Below, piece by piece: positions 43,106 to 51,939 of a stretch of DNA of 64,000 bases. The stretch is from CAZQQU01 sp964595625 (GTDB taxonomy: Bacteria; Bacteroidota; Bacteroidia; Flavobacteriales; Flavobacteriaceae). The stretch spans positions 10,077 to 74,076 of the forward strand of contig CAZQQU010000012.1 in assembly GCA_964595625.1 (NCBI GenBank). Direction: 5' to 3'. The notes beneath the pieces were generated by a model. The model was given only the letters and a program-made list of their open reading frames with translations, was not told where the DNA came from and searched no databases. Each line of letters begins with the position of its first letter. Position 1 is the stretch's first letter. Made by a program: the position numbers and the translations under genes.

Positions 43106-45940
43106 ATGCTGTTTTTTTCGCAAAACAGGCAGGATTATTATATAGAGATTGATTCGCTACACACTTTTAACATACTTTCCACAACGGTTAACCAAGACGA
43201 AACTCTTACCTTTGAGTTAGACAGTAACAGTAGTTTTGAAGATTTTTTAAACGCACAGGATATTTACGCTTTTGAAAAAGCATTCCCTACGGCAGTAACA
43301 CCCCGATTACAGAGAGTTTATTTAGTAACATTTAGCGATTTAAATAATATAAATTCTTTTTTGGCAAGACCGGAGATTGTATATGCCATTGAATATGAAG
43401 AACCTGTTTTAGCAACTATAGATGATTTGTCTCCCCAATACTATCCTGATGATTTTATGGATTATTTTGAAGATTTTCCCAATTCTGAACTTATGTTAAT
43501 ACGAGCTCCTTGGGCATGGACAATTACAAAGGGAAACCCAAACATTTATATTGGAATATCAGATACAAAATTTGACTTGAATCATGAGGAGTTAGTAAAT
43601 AAAGTAGTGTTAAATTTCAATCCCGGAACATCCACAGAATTTCATGGAACACAGGTGGCAAGCATTGCTGCTGGAAATACTAATAACAACGAAGGTATAG
43701 CAAGTATAGGTTATAATACCAAGTTAGTTACTCAAAAAATGGGTATGAACTATCTTTTACAATTGGCACAAGTTCCCGGAGTTAAAGTCATAAATTGTAG
43801 TTGGTACAATGGTGGATGTACATATAATGAACACCATGATGATTTAATGCGAGAAATTTTAAATATACATGATGTCTTAGTTGTGGCATCTGCTGGGAAT
43901 GGCAATTACAAACCTGCATGCGATGGTGATTACCACGCTTATCGCTATCCTGCTTCATATGAAAGTGTATTATCAGTAACCGGTGTAGGAAACAGGTATT
44001 CCATAGGATATAATCATAATCTTCCTGATCCTGTTAATGGAGGTTTTTATGTTGACAGGTCATGGTTGGATGTTCATTTATTGAGACCTCATATTCCATC
44101 CAATACTTATGCACTTACTCACAACGACAAAGTCAATGTCAGTGCCCCCGGCCATTTGGTATTGATGGCTACAGATAATTATGATGTTTACCCCTCCGGT
44201 TATCGGGTAGGTACAGGCACTTCTCAATCTGCCCCGATGACCGCCAGGCTTGCTGCCTTAGTGTTTGCCGCCAACCCCGATTTAACTGCTCCACAAGTAA
44301 AAGATATTATAGAATCTACTACCGACTATATCTACCATATACCCTATAATCAACCCTATATCGGTTTATTAGGTACTGGGCGTATCAATGCTTTCCGTGC
44401 TGTGATGAAAGCTCATTGTATGACCCCGGGTGCCAGTATAAACCCGCAATTGGATTTGCTGGTGCGTAATTCCCTGAATGATTTTGGAGTAGAACCGGAT
44501 AATGAAACAGGACAAGTGTATTGGAATAGTCCAGATATATGGGTACGCAACCAGCAAGATGGTACGTATATTTATGACCATCAAAACCCCGAATACAGCC
44601 CTACAAATCCTAATTATATTTATGTACGGGTTACTAATAAAAGCTGTGTTACTTCATCAGGAGATGATATTTTAGAATTGTATTGGGCAAAAGCCAACAC
44701 TTCCTTAAACTGGCCGGACTATTGGGACGGCTCAATAGTTGTAAACGGCGTACCTATGGGTGGACAAATAATACCTGCATCTATTCCTAATATCCCGGTT
44801 CTTGAACTTGGACAAGAGGCCATTATTGAAATTCCATGGATGGTGCCTAACCCCGATGATTATATCGGCATCAATGAAAATCCTTGGCATTTTTGTCTGT
44901 TAGCCCGTATCGTTTCTACTGACGATCCAATAAGTTATACTGAGGTTGCCAGTATTGCACAAAATGTTAAGAAAAATAACAACTTGGGATGGAAAAACAC
45001 TACTATTGTTAATCTTATACCCGACATGATTTCTAATAAAGGTGGCGTAGTGGGAGTTTCTAATCCTTTTAACGAAAGTAAAACTTTTAAATTAGAGTTT
45101 TTTGCTGAACCCAATGAGAGTGGCAAACCCATTTATGAAGAAGCCGAGGTGGGTGTAGTAATGGATAGTTTATTAAGAGCTGCTTGGATAGCCGGAGGTG
45201 GTCAGGGTAGTAATTATGTATTTCCCACTGCATCAAATCCCCGGTTTGTGGCTTCGGGAGACAATATGGTTTTAGATAACATCACATTACCAGCTGGTGC
45301 TTACACAACTATGGAAGTTAATTTTAATTTTCTCATAAGTGAATTAACCCCAAAAAGAAAATTTACCTACCATGTTGTATTAAAAGATTCCTCCACAGAC
45401 AGCATTATAGGAGGTGAAACGTATGTTATACATAAACAACCCAGGCCTTCTTTTGATGCTATGGCAGGTAATAACGAAACTATCGATAAAAACCAGTCGG
45501 TTACACTCTATGCAGATCCTATCAACGAAAATGCAGTTTATAACTGGTACGACCCCGACGGCAACCTGATTTATACCGGGCTTGACCCCACTGTATCACC
45601 CATGATAACCACTACATATAAATTAGAAGTAATTACCGAAACCGACGGTTTTAAGGATTATGACGAAGTAACCGTCAACGTAAATCCGTACCAGATACAG
45701 AGCATGATACCCAATCCTGCAAACAGCCAACTAACAATTACCTACGATGTGGCAGGGGTTAACTCGGCTTATGTTATGCTGGTAAACCAAACCACAAGCA
45801 ACTCTGATAACTATATACTTGATAGCGAAGAAACATCGGTTACCATAGATGTATCTAACTATCCCATAGGGCTATACTCTGTTGTTTTGGTTGTAAACGG
45901 TGAGATACAGAGTTCAAAAAATTTATCTATCAATCACTAA
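43106..45940 (+). CDS. Secreted S8 (subtilisin-like) protease with T9SS type A sorting domain
   Basis: 944 residues from the ATG at 43106, but this start leaves only a stump of a signal peptide (MLFFSQ). The frame is open back to 43025 and there encodes a signal-like NRLHLVLTFLLLSNTMLFFSQ with no ATG, so the true start is unclear (TTG at 43091 or a rarer codon). Catalytic triad in S8 order: Asp153 (ISDTKFD), His180 (FHGTQVAS) and Ser373 (GTSQSAP). A long middle region and an Ig/PKD-like segment (about 790-870) follow. The last 75 residues (IPNPANSQLTITYDV to the end) are a Por-secretion-type tail for type IX export. AT-rich relative to neighbours. Confidence 0.88.
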   Translation: MLFFSQNRQDYYIEIDSLHTFNILSTTVNQDETLTFELDSNSSFEDFLNAQDIYAFEKAFPTAVTPRLQRVYLVTFSDLNNINSFLARPEIVYAIEYEEPVLATIDDLSPQYYPDDFMDYFEDFPNSELMLIRAPWAWTITKGNPNIYIGISDTKFDLNHEELVNKVVLNFNPGTSTEFHGTQVASIAAGNTNNNEGIASIGYNTKLVTQKMGMNYLLQLAQVPGVKVINCSWYNGGCTYNEHHDDLMREILNIHDVLVVASAGNGNYKPACDGDYHAYRYPASYESVLSVTGVGNRYSIGYNHNLPDPVNGGFYVDRSWLDVHLLRPHIPSNTYALTHNDKVNVSAPGHLVLMATDNYDVYPSGYRVGTGTSQSAPMTARLAALVFAANPDLTAPQVKDIIESTTDYIYHIPYNQPYIGLLGTGRINAFRAVMKAHCMTPGASINPQLDLLVRNSLNDFGVEPDNETGQVYWNSPDIWVRNQQDGTYIYDHQNPEYSPTNPNYIYVRVTNKSCVTSSGDDILELYWAKANTSLNWPDYWDGSIVVNGVPMGGQIIPASIPNIPVLELGQEAIIEIPWMVPNPDDYIGINENPWHFCLLARIVSTDDPISYTEVASIAQNVKKNNNLGWKNTTIVNLIPDMISNKGGVVGVSNPFNESKTFKLEFFAEPNESGKPIYEEAEVGVVMDSLLRAAWIAGGGQGSNYVFPTASNPRFVASGDNMVLDNITLPAGAYTTMEVNFNFLISELTPKRKFTYHVVLKDSSTDSIIGGETYVIHKQPRPSFDAMAGNNETIDKNQSVTLYADPINENAVYNWYDPDGNLIYTGLDPTVSPMITTTYKLEVITETDGFKDYDEVTVNVNPYQIQSMIPNPANSQLTITYDVAGVNSAYVMLVNQTTSNSDNYILDSEETSVTIDVSNYPIGLYSVVLVVNGEIQSSKNLSINH

Positions 45941-45952
45941 AAAACAATAATT

Positions 45953-46654
45953 ATGAAAAAAATATTTATACTGATAGCCTTTTTACTGGCAGTAAAAAGT
46001 TATTCACAACATCCGGAATTATTAGATACGGAATGGCATTTGCATAAAATAGTTATCGGAGGAAATGATATTTACCCACCAAATGTTGAAATTGAACCGG
46101 AAAAAGGAATGGCATTTTTTTATGAAGATAAGTTAATTACCTATTTCTGTGATGGTCTGGATGTTAGTATAACCTACTATTCTGAGGATAAATTTTTACT
46201 TGAAGATGATGGAATTACAACAATTGGAGTTTGTGCAGTTGAAGAAAATACTACATTTAACGTGCAATATTTTTCTGTTATTTATTATAGTCATAATATT
46301 TTAATTTCATATAATATTACTACTGATTCAGAAGGTAATAAATTATTGGTAATAATAAACCCAAACAATGACGAAGCTCACTATGGTAATGCCCCACTAT
46401 CTGTTACCGAGTTTTCCCAAACACAACTTACACTTTACCCAAATCCTGTAACGGGTGTCTTATATATTAATAGTTTGGATGTCATAAATACAATTTCGGT
46501 TTTTGATATTTATGGTAAAGCGGTAAAAACAGTCAGTGGTCTAAATAATAATTCATCAGAAATAGACCTAAGCCATTTACAAAGCGGTGTGTATTTTATA
46601 AAAGTACAAACTGTAGATAATCGGTTGCAGATACGTAGTTTTATTAAAAGATAA
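45953..46654 (+). CDS. Secreted T9SS-sorted protein with META/HslJ-like domain
   Basis: 233 residues. Signal peptide MKKIFILIAFLLAVKSYSQ. The central part (LLDTEWHLHKIVIGGNDIYPP onwards) resembles META/HslJ-like lipocalin-type domains. The C-terminal 75 residues (LTLYPNPVTGVLYINS ... IYGKAVKT ... LQSGVYFIKVQT) are a type A T9SS sorting domain. It lies 13 bases after the protease gene and is probably co-transcribed with it. A role as partner or inhibitor of the protease is possible but unsupported. Confidence 0.82.
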   Translation: MKKIFILIAFLLAVKSYSQHPELLDTEWHLHKIVIGGNDIYPPNVEIEPEKGMAFFYEDKLITYFCDGLDVSITYYSEDKFLLEDDGITTIGVCAVEENTTFNVQYFSVIYYSHNILISYNITTDSEGNKLLVIINPNNDEAHYGNAPLSVTEFSQTQLTLYPNPVTGVLYINSLDVINTISVFDIYGKAVKTVSGLNNNSSEIDLSHLQSGVYFIKVQTVDNRLQIRSFIKR

Positions 46655-46805
46655 CCGATTTTAAGTGCCAAATTAAAAGTGTCAAATTTCAAATTCCAAT
46701 GCCTACTATTTAAATTTTGTTTTTGGAATTTATTCTCATAAAAAAAGAATCAACATATTTTTGGCAAAATATATTTATTAAGCAAGTTAATCGTAAATTC
46801 GCTCT

Positions 46806-47816
46806 ATGATTTTACTCACAGGAGCCACCGGTTTAACCGGCAGTCACTTACTTTATTTTTTGCTTGAAAAAGGCAAAAAAGTTCGGGCTCTGTACCGTTC
46901 CGTAGAGAAAAAAGAACGAGTCAAAAATATTTTTTCATTATTTACCGACCAAGTCGAATACTATTTCAATCAAATAGACTGGGTGATGGCAGACTTGACA
47001 GATATCCCGGCACTTACCCTTGCATTTAAAGATATTGAAGAAGTGTACCACACAGCTGCCTACGTCAGTTTTAATCCCAAAGACCAACACCAACTTCAGA
47101 AATCGACCGTAGAGGGAACCGCCAATGTAGTCAATCTCAGTCTGTCGGAAGGGGTAAAAAAGTTTTGCCATATTAGTAGTATCGCTACCTTAAGTAAATT
47201 GCCTCATCAGCCCATTACGGAAGAAAATTATTGGAATCCTGACGAGGAAAACAATCTGTACTCCCTAGCCAAATATGCTGCCGAGATGGAAGTATGGCGA
47301 GGTATGGAGGAAGGTCTTCAAGTAGTGATAGTCAATCCCGGGCTAATTTTGGGAAGTGGATTTTGGGATTCGGGTACCAGTTTGATTATTCAAAAAATAG
47401 CCCGAGGGGTTTCTTTTTTCCCTACCGGGAAAATAGGTTGGATCGATGTTATCGATGTGGCTGAAATATGTATATTGTTGATGGACAAAAACCACTTTGG
47501 GCACAGATATATTTTGGTTTCTGAAAACCAATCCTACCGAGATTTTATGAATCAAGTAGCTCTGTTTTTAAATCAATCTCCTCCCACCCGACCCCTGCAT
47601 CCCTGGCAACTTCACATATTGCGAATGGGAGATAAGCTTCGTTCTTGGGTAACCGGAAAACCTCGTCAGCTCTTTACTAGTACGGTGCGTTCTATGAGTA
47701 AGCAACAAGAATACAGCAATCAAAAATTGATTGAAAAAACCAACTATTCGTTTATTCCCTGGGAGCAAACCTTACATCGAATATGTAGGGATTTTAATGC
47801 ATCGCTTCGAGATTAA
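46806..47816 (+). CDS. NAD-dependent epimerase/dehydratase family protein
   Basis: 336 residues, extended SDR. NAD-binding GATGLTGSHL at residues 6-15, EVYHTAAYVSF, and the YxxxK pair in YSLAKYAAE near residue 155. Substrate not identifiable; relatives act on nucleotide sugars, flavonoid-like ketones or steroids. Its 3' end overlaps the convergent DUF4296 gene by 23 bases. A TAAATTCG promoter-like box lies near 46790. Confidence 0.85.
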   Translation: MILLTGATGLTGSHLLYFLLEKGKKVRALYRSVEKKERVKNIFSLFTDQVEYYFNQIDWVMADLTDIPALTLAFKDIEEVYHTAAYVSFNPKDQHQLQKSTVEGTANVVNLSLSEGVKKFCHISSIATLSKLPHQPITEENYWNPDEENNLYSLAKYAAEMEVWRGMEEGLQVVIVNPGLILGSGFWDSGTSLIIQKIARGVSFFPTGKIGWIDVIDVAEICILLMDKNHFGHRYILVSENQSYRDFMNQVALFLNQSPPTRPLHPWQLHILRMGDKLRSWVTGKPRQLFTSTVRSMSKQQEYSNQKLIEKTNYSFIPWEQTLHRICRDFNASLRD

Positions 47817-48216
47817 GAGAGTCTCGGACACGCTTTTGTAATGAATCGGTGACAGTTTCAGGTTCCGTAGTTTGATTAATCTGATTTTCGATTTCTTTTT
47901 TCTTGGTTTCTAATTTCTCTTGTACCCGTAGGTGGATATCCATATATTTTTGAATATCGGCCCCATAATAACTGTTACTTTCTACAAACTGAACACTATC
48001 GATTCCAAATTTTTGATATATCATTTCTTCCGGACTCATACCGGTACGTTGTAAAACCGCCCGATAATTGGCCTTGGCCGCATTAAATAGATAAATTTCT
48101 GTAAAGATGTCCACCATTTGATCTTCCGGAATCAAATGTTCCGGTTTACTCGGACGCTCTATCTTTTGACAGGCCGCCAATAGGACAAGTACACAAAAGC
48201 ATATTAGTTGTTTCAT
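47794..48216 (-). CDS. DUF4296 lipoprotein
   Basis: 140 residues. Lipobox in LVLLAACQK. The mature part has IPEDQMVDIFTEIYLFNAAKANY and MIYQKFGIDSVQFVESNSYYG, which match DUF4296 as I know it, then a helical, charged C-terminus. Function unknown. It follows dihydroorotase by 24 bases, a gene order I recall as common in flavobacteria. Confidence 0.82.
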   Translation of the reverse strand: MKQLICFCVLVLLAACQKIERPSKPEHLIPEDQMVDIFTEIYLFNAAKANYRAVLQRTGMSPEEMIYQKFGIDSVQFVESNSYYGADIQKYMDIHLRVQEKLETKKKEIENQINQTTEPETVTDSLQKRVRDSLNLEAMH

Positions 48217-48240
48217 CCGTTGGATGGTTAGATAATTCTA

Positions 48241-49581
48241 TTAGCGATCAAATTCCAAAGGCTTTACTTCGGGTTTTTTTAAGAAATTAAAATTCTTATA
48301 AGCCAATTGTCCATTGACAAAGGTATGTGTTATTCTGGATTTAAAATTAACACCTTCAAAAGGCGACCAGCCACATTTGTAAAAAATATTATCGGTTTTA
48401 ACGGTCCAAGGAGCATTTAAATCTACCAATACCAAGTCGGCATAATACCCCTTTTGGATAAAACCGCGATTTTTGATTTGAAATAAAATAGCCGGATTGT
48501 GACAGGCTTTTTCGACTATTTTTTCCAAACTAATCATCCCTTTGTGATAACATTCTAGCAAAGCAGGTAATGCATGTTGTACCAAAGGCCCTCCCGAGGG
48601 TGCAGAGAGATATTTTTGTTCTTTTTCTTCTCGAGTATGGGGGGCGTGATCGGTTGCAATTACATCAATTCGATCGTCTAATAAGGCTTCCCACAAACCG
48701 TTGCGATCCTGTTCTGTTTTTATCGCGGGATTCCATTTGATAAAATTTCCTTTGGTAGCATAATCTCGGTCTGAAAACCAAAGATGATGTACACATACTT
48801 CGGCCGTTATTTTTTTGTTTTTCAAAGGAATTTTATTAGAAAAAAGCCGAGTCTCTTTCGCCGTAGAAACATGGAATACATGCAATCTTGCCCCAGTTTT
48901 TTTGGCCAAAGCAATCGCTTTTGAGGAAGAGAGATAACAGGCTTTTTCACTTCGAATCAGCGGATGCTTTTCGATGGGTATTTCGTCACCATATTCTTGT
49001 TGTGCAGCTGCTAAATTTGATTTAATTGTAGTTTCATCCTCACAGTGGGCAGCGATTAATACTTTCGCTTTAGCGAAAATCTCTTCCAAAATCACCGGAT
49101 CTTCCACCAACATATTTCCGGTCGAAGACCCTAGAAACAATTTCAGTGCAGCTACTCTTTTGGGGTCAATTTTAAGAATTTCATCCAAATTATCATTGGT
49201 CCCCCCGAGCATAAACGAATAGTTGGTCCAAGAGGTTTGTTGTGCTATGTCAAATTTTTCATTCAATGCCGCTATCGTAGTGGTTTGGGGTTGGGTATTG
49301 GGCATTTCTATATAAGAGGTAATGCCCCCGGCAAGCGCCGCCCGAGATTCTGAGGCGATGTCGGCTTTATGGGTCAAGCCGGGTTCTCTAAAATGCACCT
49401 GATCATCGATCATACCGGGTAAGAGGTATTTGCCCTCGGCATCTACCCGTAGGGTATCAGGCGACTTCACACTGATATTCTCAGCCACCTCTAGGATGAT
49501 TCCATTTTCGATATATACATCCCCTTGACTGATAGAACCCGCATTTACTATTTGGGCATTTTTAATTAAAACCGAGGTCAT
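48241..49581 (-). CDS. pyrC: Dihydroorotase
   Basis: 446 residues from the ATG at 49581, which overlaps the stop of the glycosyltransferase gene (ATGA), favouring it over the ATG at 49617. Amidohydrolase: DDQVHFREPG (the HxR-type metal motif, residues 58-67), KLFLGSSTGNM (Lys region), AAHCEDE, VFHVST and the catalytic Asp in IDVIATDHAPH near residue 312. It closes carbamoyl-aspartate to dihydroorotate in pyrimidine synthesis. A TTTCGC/GCGAAA palindrome lies within it at 49063-49078. Confidence 0.93.
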   Translation of the reverse strand: MTSVLIKNAQIVNAGSISQGDVYIENGIILEVAENISVKSPDTLRVDAEGKYLLPGMIDDQVHFREPGLTHKADIASESRAALAGGITSYIEMPNTQPQTTTIAALNEKFDIAQQTSWTNYSFMLGGTNDNLDEILKIDPKRVAALKLFLGSSTGNMLVEDPVILEEIFAKAKVLIAAHCEDETTIKSNLAAAQQEYGDEIPIEKHPLIRSEKACYLSSSKAIALAKKTGARLHVFHVSTAKETRLFSNKIPLKNKKITAEVCVHHLWFSDRDYATKGNFIKWNPAIKTEQDRNGLWEALLDDRIDVIATDHAPHTREEKEQKYLSAPSGGPLVQHALPALLECYHKGMISLEKIVEKACHNPAILFQIKNRGFIQKGYYADLVLVDLNAPWTVKTDNIFYKCGWSPFEGVNFKSRITHTFVNGQLAYKNFNFLKKPEVKPLEFDR

Positions 49582-50315
49582 TGACGGTACTTTTTCTTGT
49601 GAAACATACTTTTCCATTTCATAGCAATAACACCAAATACAGCTTCTGAAATAATTCCTTTACTCATTTTTGACTGACCTTTGGTACGATCGGTAAAGAT
49701 GATGGGGATTTCAGTTATTTTAAATTGGTGCAAATAGGATTTAAATTTCATTTCTATTTGAAAGGCATAACCTACAAATTGAATTTGATCTAAATTGATT
49801 TTTTCCAACACTTCACGACGGTAACAAATAAACCCGGAGGTGGTGTCGTGTATGGGCATACCGGTAATCCAACGAACATATTTAGAAGCCCCCCAGGATA
49901 AAATTACCCGACTAATCGGCCAATTGACCACGTTAACTCCGGTAATATAGCGCGAACCGATGGCTACATCAAATCCGTGTCGGTCACAGGCATTGTGCAA
50001 GCGAATCAAATCGTTGGGGTTGTGCGAAAAATCCGCATCCATTTCAAAAATAAACTGATAAGACCGTTGTAATGCCCATCGAAAACCCGCGATATAAGCA
50101 ATTCCTAATCCTTCTTTCTTAGCCCGCTGAAGTAAAAACAACTGATCGGTATAACGCTCCATCAACTGTTGAACTACTTGAGCCGTACCGTCCGGTGATT
50201 GGTCATCTACTATTAAAATATGAAACTTTCGGGGCAATGAAAAAACGGTTTTTACTATTTTTTCAATGTTCTCAATTTCGTTGTATGTGGGTATAATTAC
50301 AAGCGATTCTGACAT
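49578..50315 (-). CDS. Polyprenol monophosphomannose synthase-like glycosyltransferase (GT2)
   Basis: 245 residues. GT2 features: VIIPTYNEIENI at the start, ILIVDDQSPDGT, FEMDADFSHNP (the DxD metal site) and HDTTSGFICYRREVL. It resembles bacterial dolichyl/polyprenyl-phosphate mannose synthases without C-terminal membrane helices. It makes a lipid-linked sugar for envelope glycosylation; donor sugar not certain. First gene of the unit with dihydroorotase and DUF4296; promoter box TACCTTTG upstream. Confidence 0.88.
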   Translation of the reverse strand: MSESLVIIPTYNEIENIEKIVKTVFSLPRKFHILIVDDQSPDGTAQVVQQLMERYTDQLFLLQRAKKEGLGIAYIAGFRWALQRSYQFIFEMDADFSHNPNDLIRLHNACDRHGFDVAIGSRYITGVNVVNWPISRVILSWGASKYVRWITGMPIHDTTSGFICYRREVLEKINLDQIQFVGYAFQIEMKFKSYLHQFKITEIPIIFTDRTKGQSKMSKGIISEAVFGVIAMKWKSMFHKKKYRQ

Positions 50316-50334
50316 CACCGAAGTTTATTTACTG

Positions 50335-50342
50335 CAAAGGTA
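50335..50342 (-). promoter_or_regulatory. glycosyltransferase promoter -7 box (TACCTTTG)
   Basis: TAnnTTTG match on the minus strand, 19 bases before the ATG. Confidence 0.5.
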
Positions 50343-50386
50343 CTTATTTTTAGATACAGGATGTTTAAGGTTGTGCTAGTTTATTT

Positions 50387-50394
50387 TAGTTTTG
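50387..50394 (+). promoter_or_regulatory. DUF4271 gene promoter -7 box (TAGTTTTG)
   Basis: TAnnTTTG match ending 4 bases before the ATG at 50399, so the transcript could be leaderless. Spacing to a -33 TTG is not ideal. Confidence 0.45.
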
Positions 50395-50398
50395 TAGT

Positions 50399-51055
50399 AT
50401 GGAAAGCATATTGAGAGAGCCGGTAATCCCTCCTTGGATTCCTATTTTATTGGTAGGTTGTTTGGCTTTGGCTGCCATGGCTAAACTTATTGACCACAAG
50501 AGATTTGACGAGTTTATATTGTTGCCTTTTACCAATAAATATTTTAAAGTAAGCGGTAAAGATCGCAACATCTTTACCCCTTTTAATATGTTCCTCTTTG
50601 GGCTTCAAACCTTGTCGTTTTCCATATTTTTGTTTTATGCTGTCCAATTGCAACAGCCGCAGCCTAATTTTTATGACGGATTTCTATTTGTCCGAATTCT
50701 CGGGTTTTTAGTACTTTTTATCGTTATCAAATTTTATGTAGAAAAAATCACCGCACATCTTTTTTCTATTGAAAACACCGTAGACACCTATTTGTATTAC
50801 AAGTTATCTCATAAAAATTGGTTAGGATTGTTTTTGGTTCCGTTTAATTTTTTGGTTTTTTACACTTTTAGAAACCAGTTGAGTTTTTTTGTTATCGTGG
50901 TGATGATCACGCTGTTAATCAACTTATTTTTACTGTTTTACGTATATCGGGAGCACCAAAAAACTATAGTTAACAATATATTCTATTTTATTTTATATCT
51001 TTGCACCCTCGAAATTTTTTCGTATTATTTACTCTACCAATTATTAGTAAATTGA
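50399..51055 (+). CDS. DUF4271 integral membrane protein
   Basis: 218 residues with about six hydrophobic helices. KRFDEFILLPFTNKYF after the first helix, and the spacing of the rest, match DUF4271 as I know it. Function unknown. It stands 28 bases before hemD, a neighbourhood I recall from other Flavobacteriia, probably one transcript. Confidence 0.85.
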   Translation: MESILREPVIPPWIPILLVGCLALAAMAKLIDHKRFDEFILLPFTNKYFKVSGKDRNIFTPFNMFLFGLQTLSFSIFLFYAVQLQQPQPNFYDGFLFVRILGFLVLFIVIKFYVEKITAHLFSIENTVDTYLYYKLSHKNWLGLFLVPFNFLVFYTFRNQLSFFVIVVMITLLINLFLLFYVYREHQKTIVNNIFYFILYLCTLEIFSYYLLYQLLVN

Positions 51056-51083
51056 TTTTGAGAACATTGATTAGACTTAGTTT

Positions 51084-51833
51084 ATGAAAGTGAAAACTAT
51101 ACTGGTTTCTCAACCGGAACCCGCTGTTGAAAATTCTCCTTATCACGAGCTCAGTGAAAGACAGAAGGTCAAAATTGACTTCCGTTCTTTTATTCATGTC
51201 GAAGGTGCTACTAGCAAAGAAGTACGTGCTCAAAAGGTAGATTTAAACGATTATACAGCTATTATACTTACCAGTAGAAACTCGGTGGATCACTTCTTTA
51301 GGATCGCTGAAGAAATGCGGTATAAGGTTCCAGATACCTTAAAATATTTCTGTTTGTCAGAAGCAGTAGCTTTTTACCTTCAAAAATATGTGGTCTATCG
51401 TAAACGAAAAATTTATGTGGGCAAAAGACAATTTTCAGAGCTTTCGCCGATGATTAAAAAGTACAAAAACGAAAATTTTTTACTTCCTTGTTCAGATGCT
51501 TTAAAGCCTGAAATTCCCGAAATATTGAACACCTTAAAAGTCAAGTGGAAACCCGCTGTCTTTTACAAAACGGTCATCAGTGATCTTTCGGACTTGCGGG
51601 ATGTTTATTACGATATTTTGGTGTTTTTTAGCCCCACCGGAATTAAATCTTTGTGGGAAAACTTTCCCGATTTTAAACAAAACAATACCCGCATTGCGGT
51701 TTTTGGAGAAACTACCGAACAAGAAGCTATCAAAACCGGACTGCGAGTGGATATTAAAGCCCCTACTCCTGAAACTCCTTCTATGACTATGGCTTTAGAA
51801 AAATATATTTCTGAAGTCAATAAGAAAAAATAG
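51084..51833 (+). CDS. hemD: Uroporphyrinogen-III synthase
   Basis: 249 residues. Weakly conserved family, but the strand YTAIILTSRNSVDHFF, the second-domain PCSDALKPEIPEIL and the C-terminal FFSPTGIKSLWENFP with RIAVFGETTEQEAI fit the HemD two-domain fold. It closes hydroxymethylbilane into uroporphyrinogen III in haem synthesis. Other haem genes are not nearby; linkage to DUF4271 supports the call. Confidence 0.88.
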   Translation: MKVKTILVSQPEPAVENSPYHELSERQKVKIDFRSFIHVEGATSKEVRAQKVDLNDYTAIILTSRNSVDHFFRIAEEMRYKVPDTLKYFCLSEAVAFYLQKYVVYRKRKIYVGKRQFSELSPMIKKYKNENFLLPCSDALKPEIPEILNTLKVKWKPAVFYKTVISDLSDLRDVYYDILVFFSPTGIKSLWENFPDFKQNNTRIAVFGETTEQEAIKTGLRVDIKAPTPETPSMTMALEKYISEVNKKK

Positions 51834-51834
51834 C

Positions 51835-51861
51835 TAATAGATTCGGTATGTAGATCTATTA
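51835..51861. terminator. inverted repeat between hemD and rodA
   Basis: TAATAGAT and ATCTATTA, a perfect 8-bp stem starting one base after the hemD stop codon; no T-run, so termination is only possible. Confidence 0.35.
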
Positions 51862-51939
51862 AATGGTACCTTTTGACAAATGAAGGTACTTTTCTATCTA
51901 TAAATTTTTCTTCAAAAGGAATCCTAGTGGTTATAGCAT

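Noticed and set aside
47794..47816. Frameshift suspected at the epimerase/DUF4296 overlap
   Set aside because: Both proteins end normally; a 23-base convergent overlap is acceptable.
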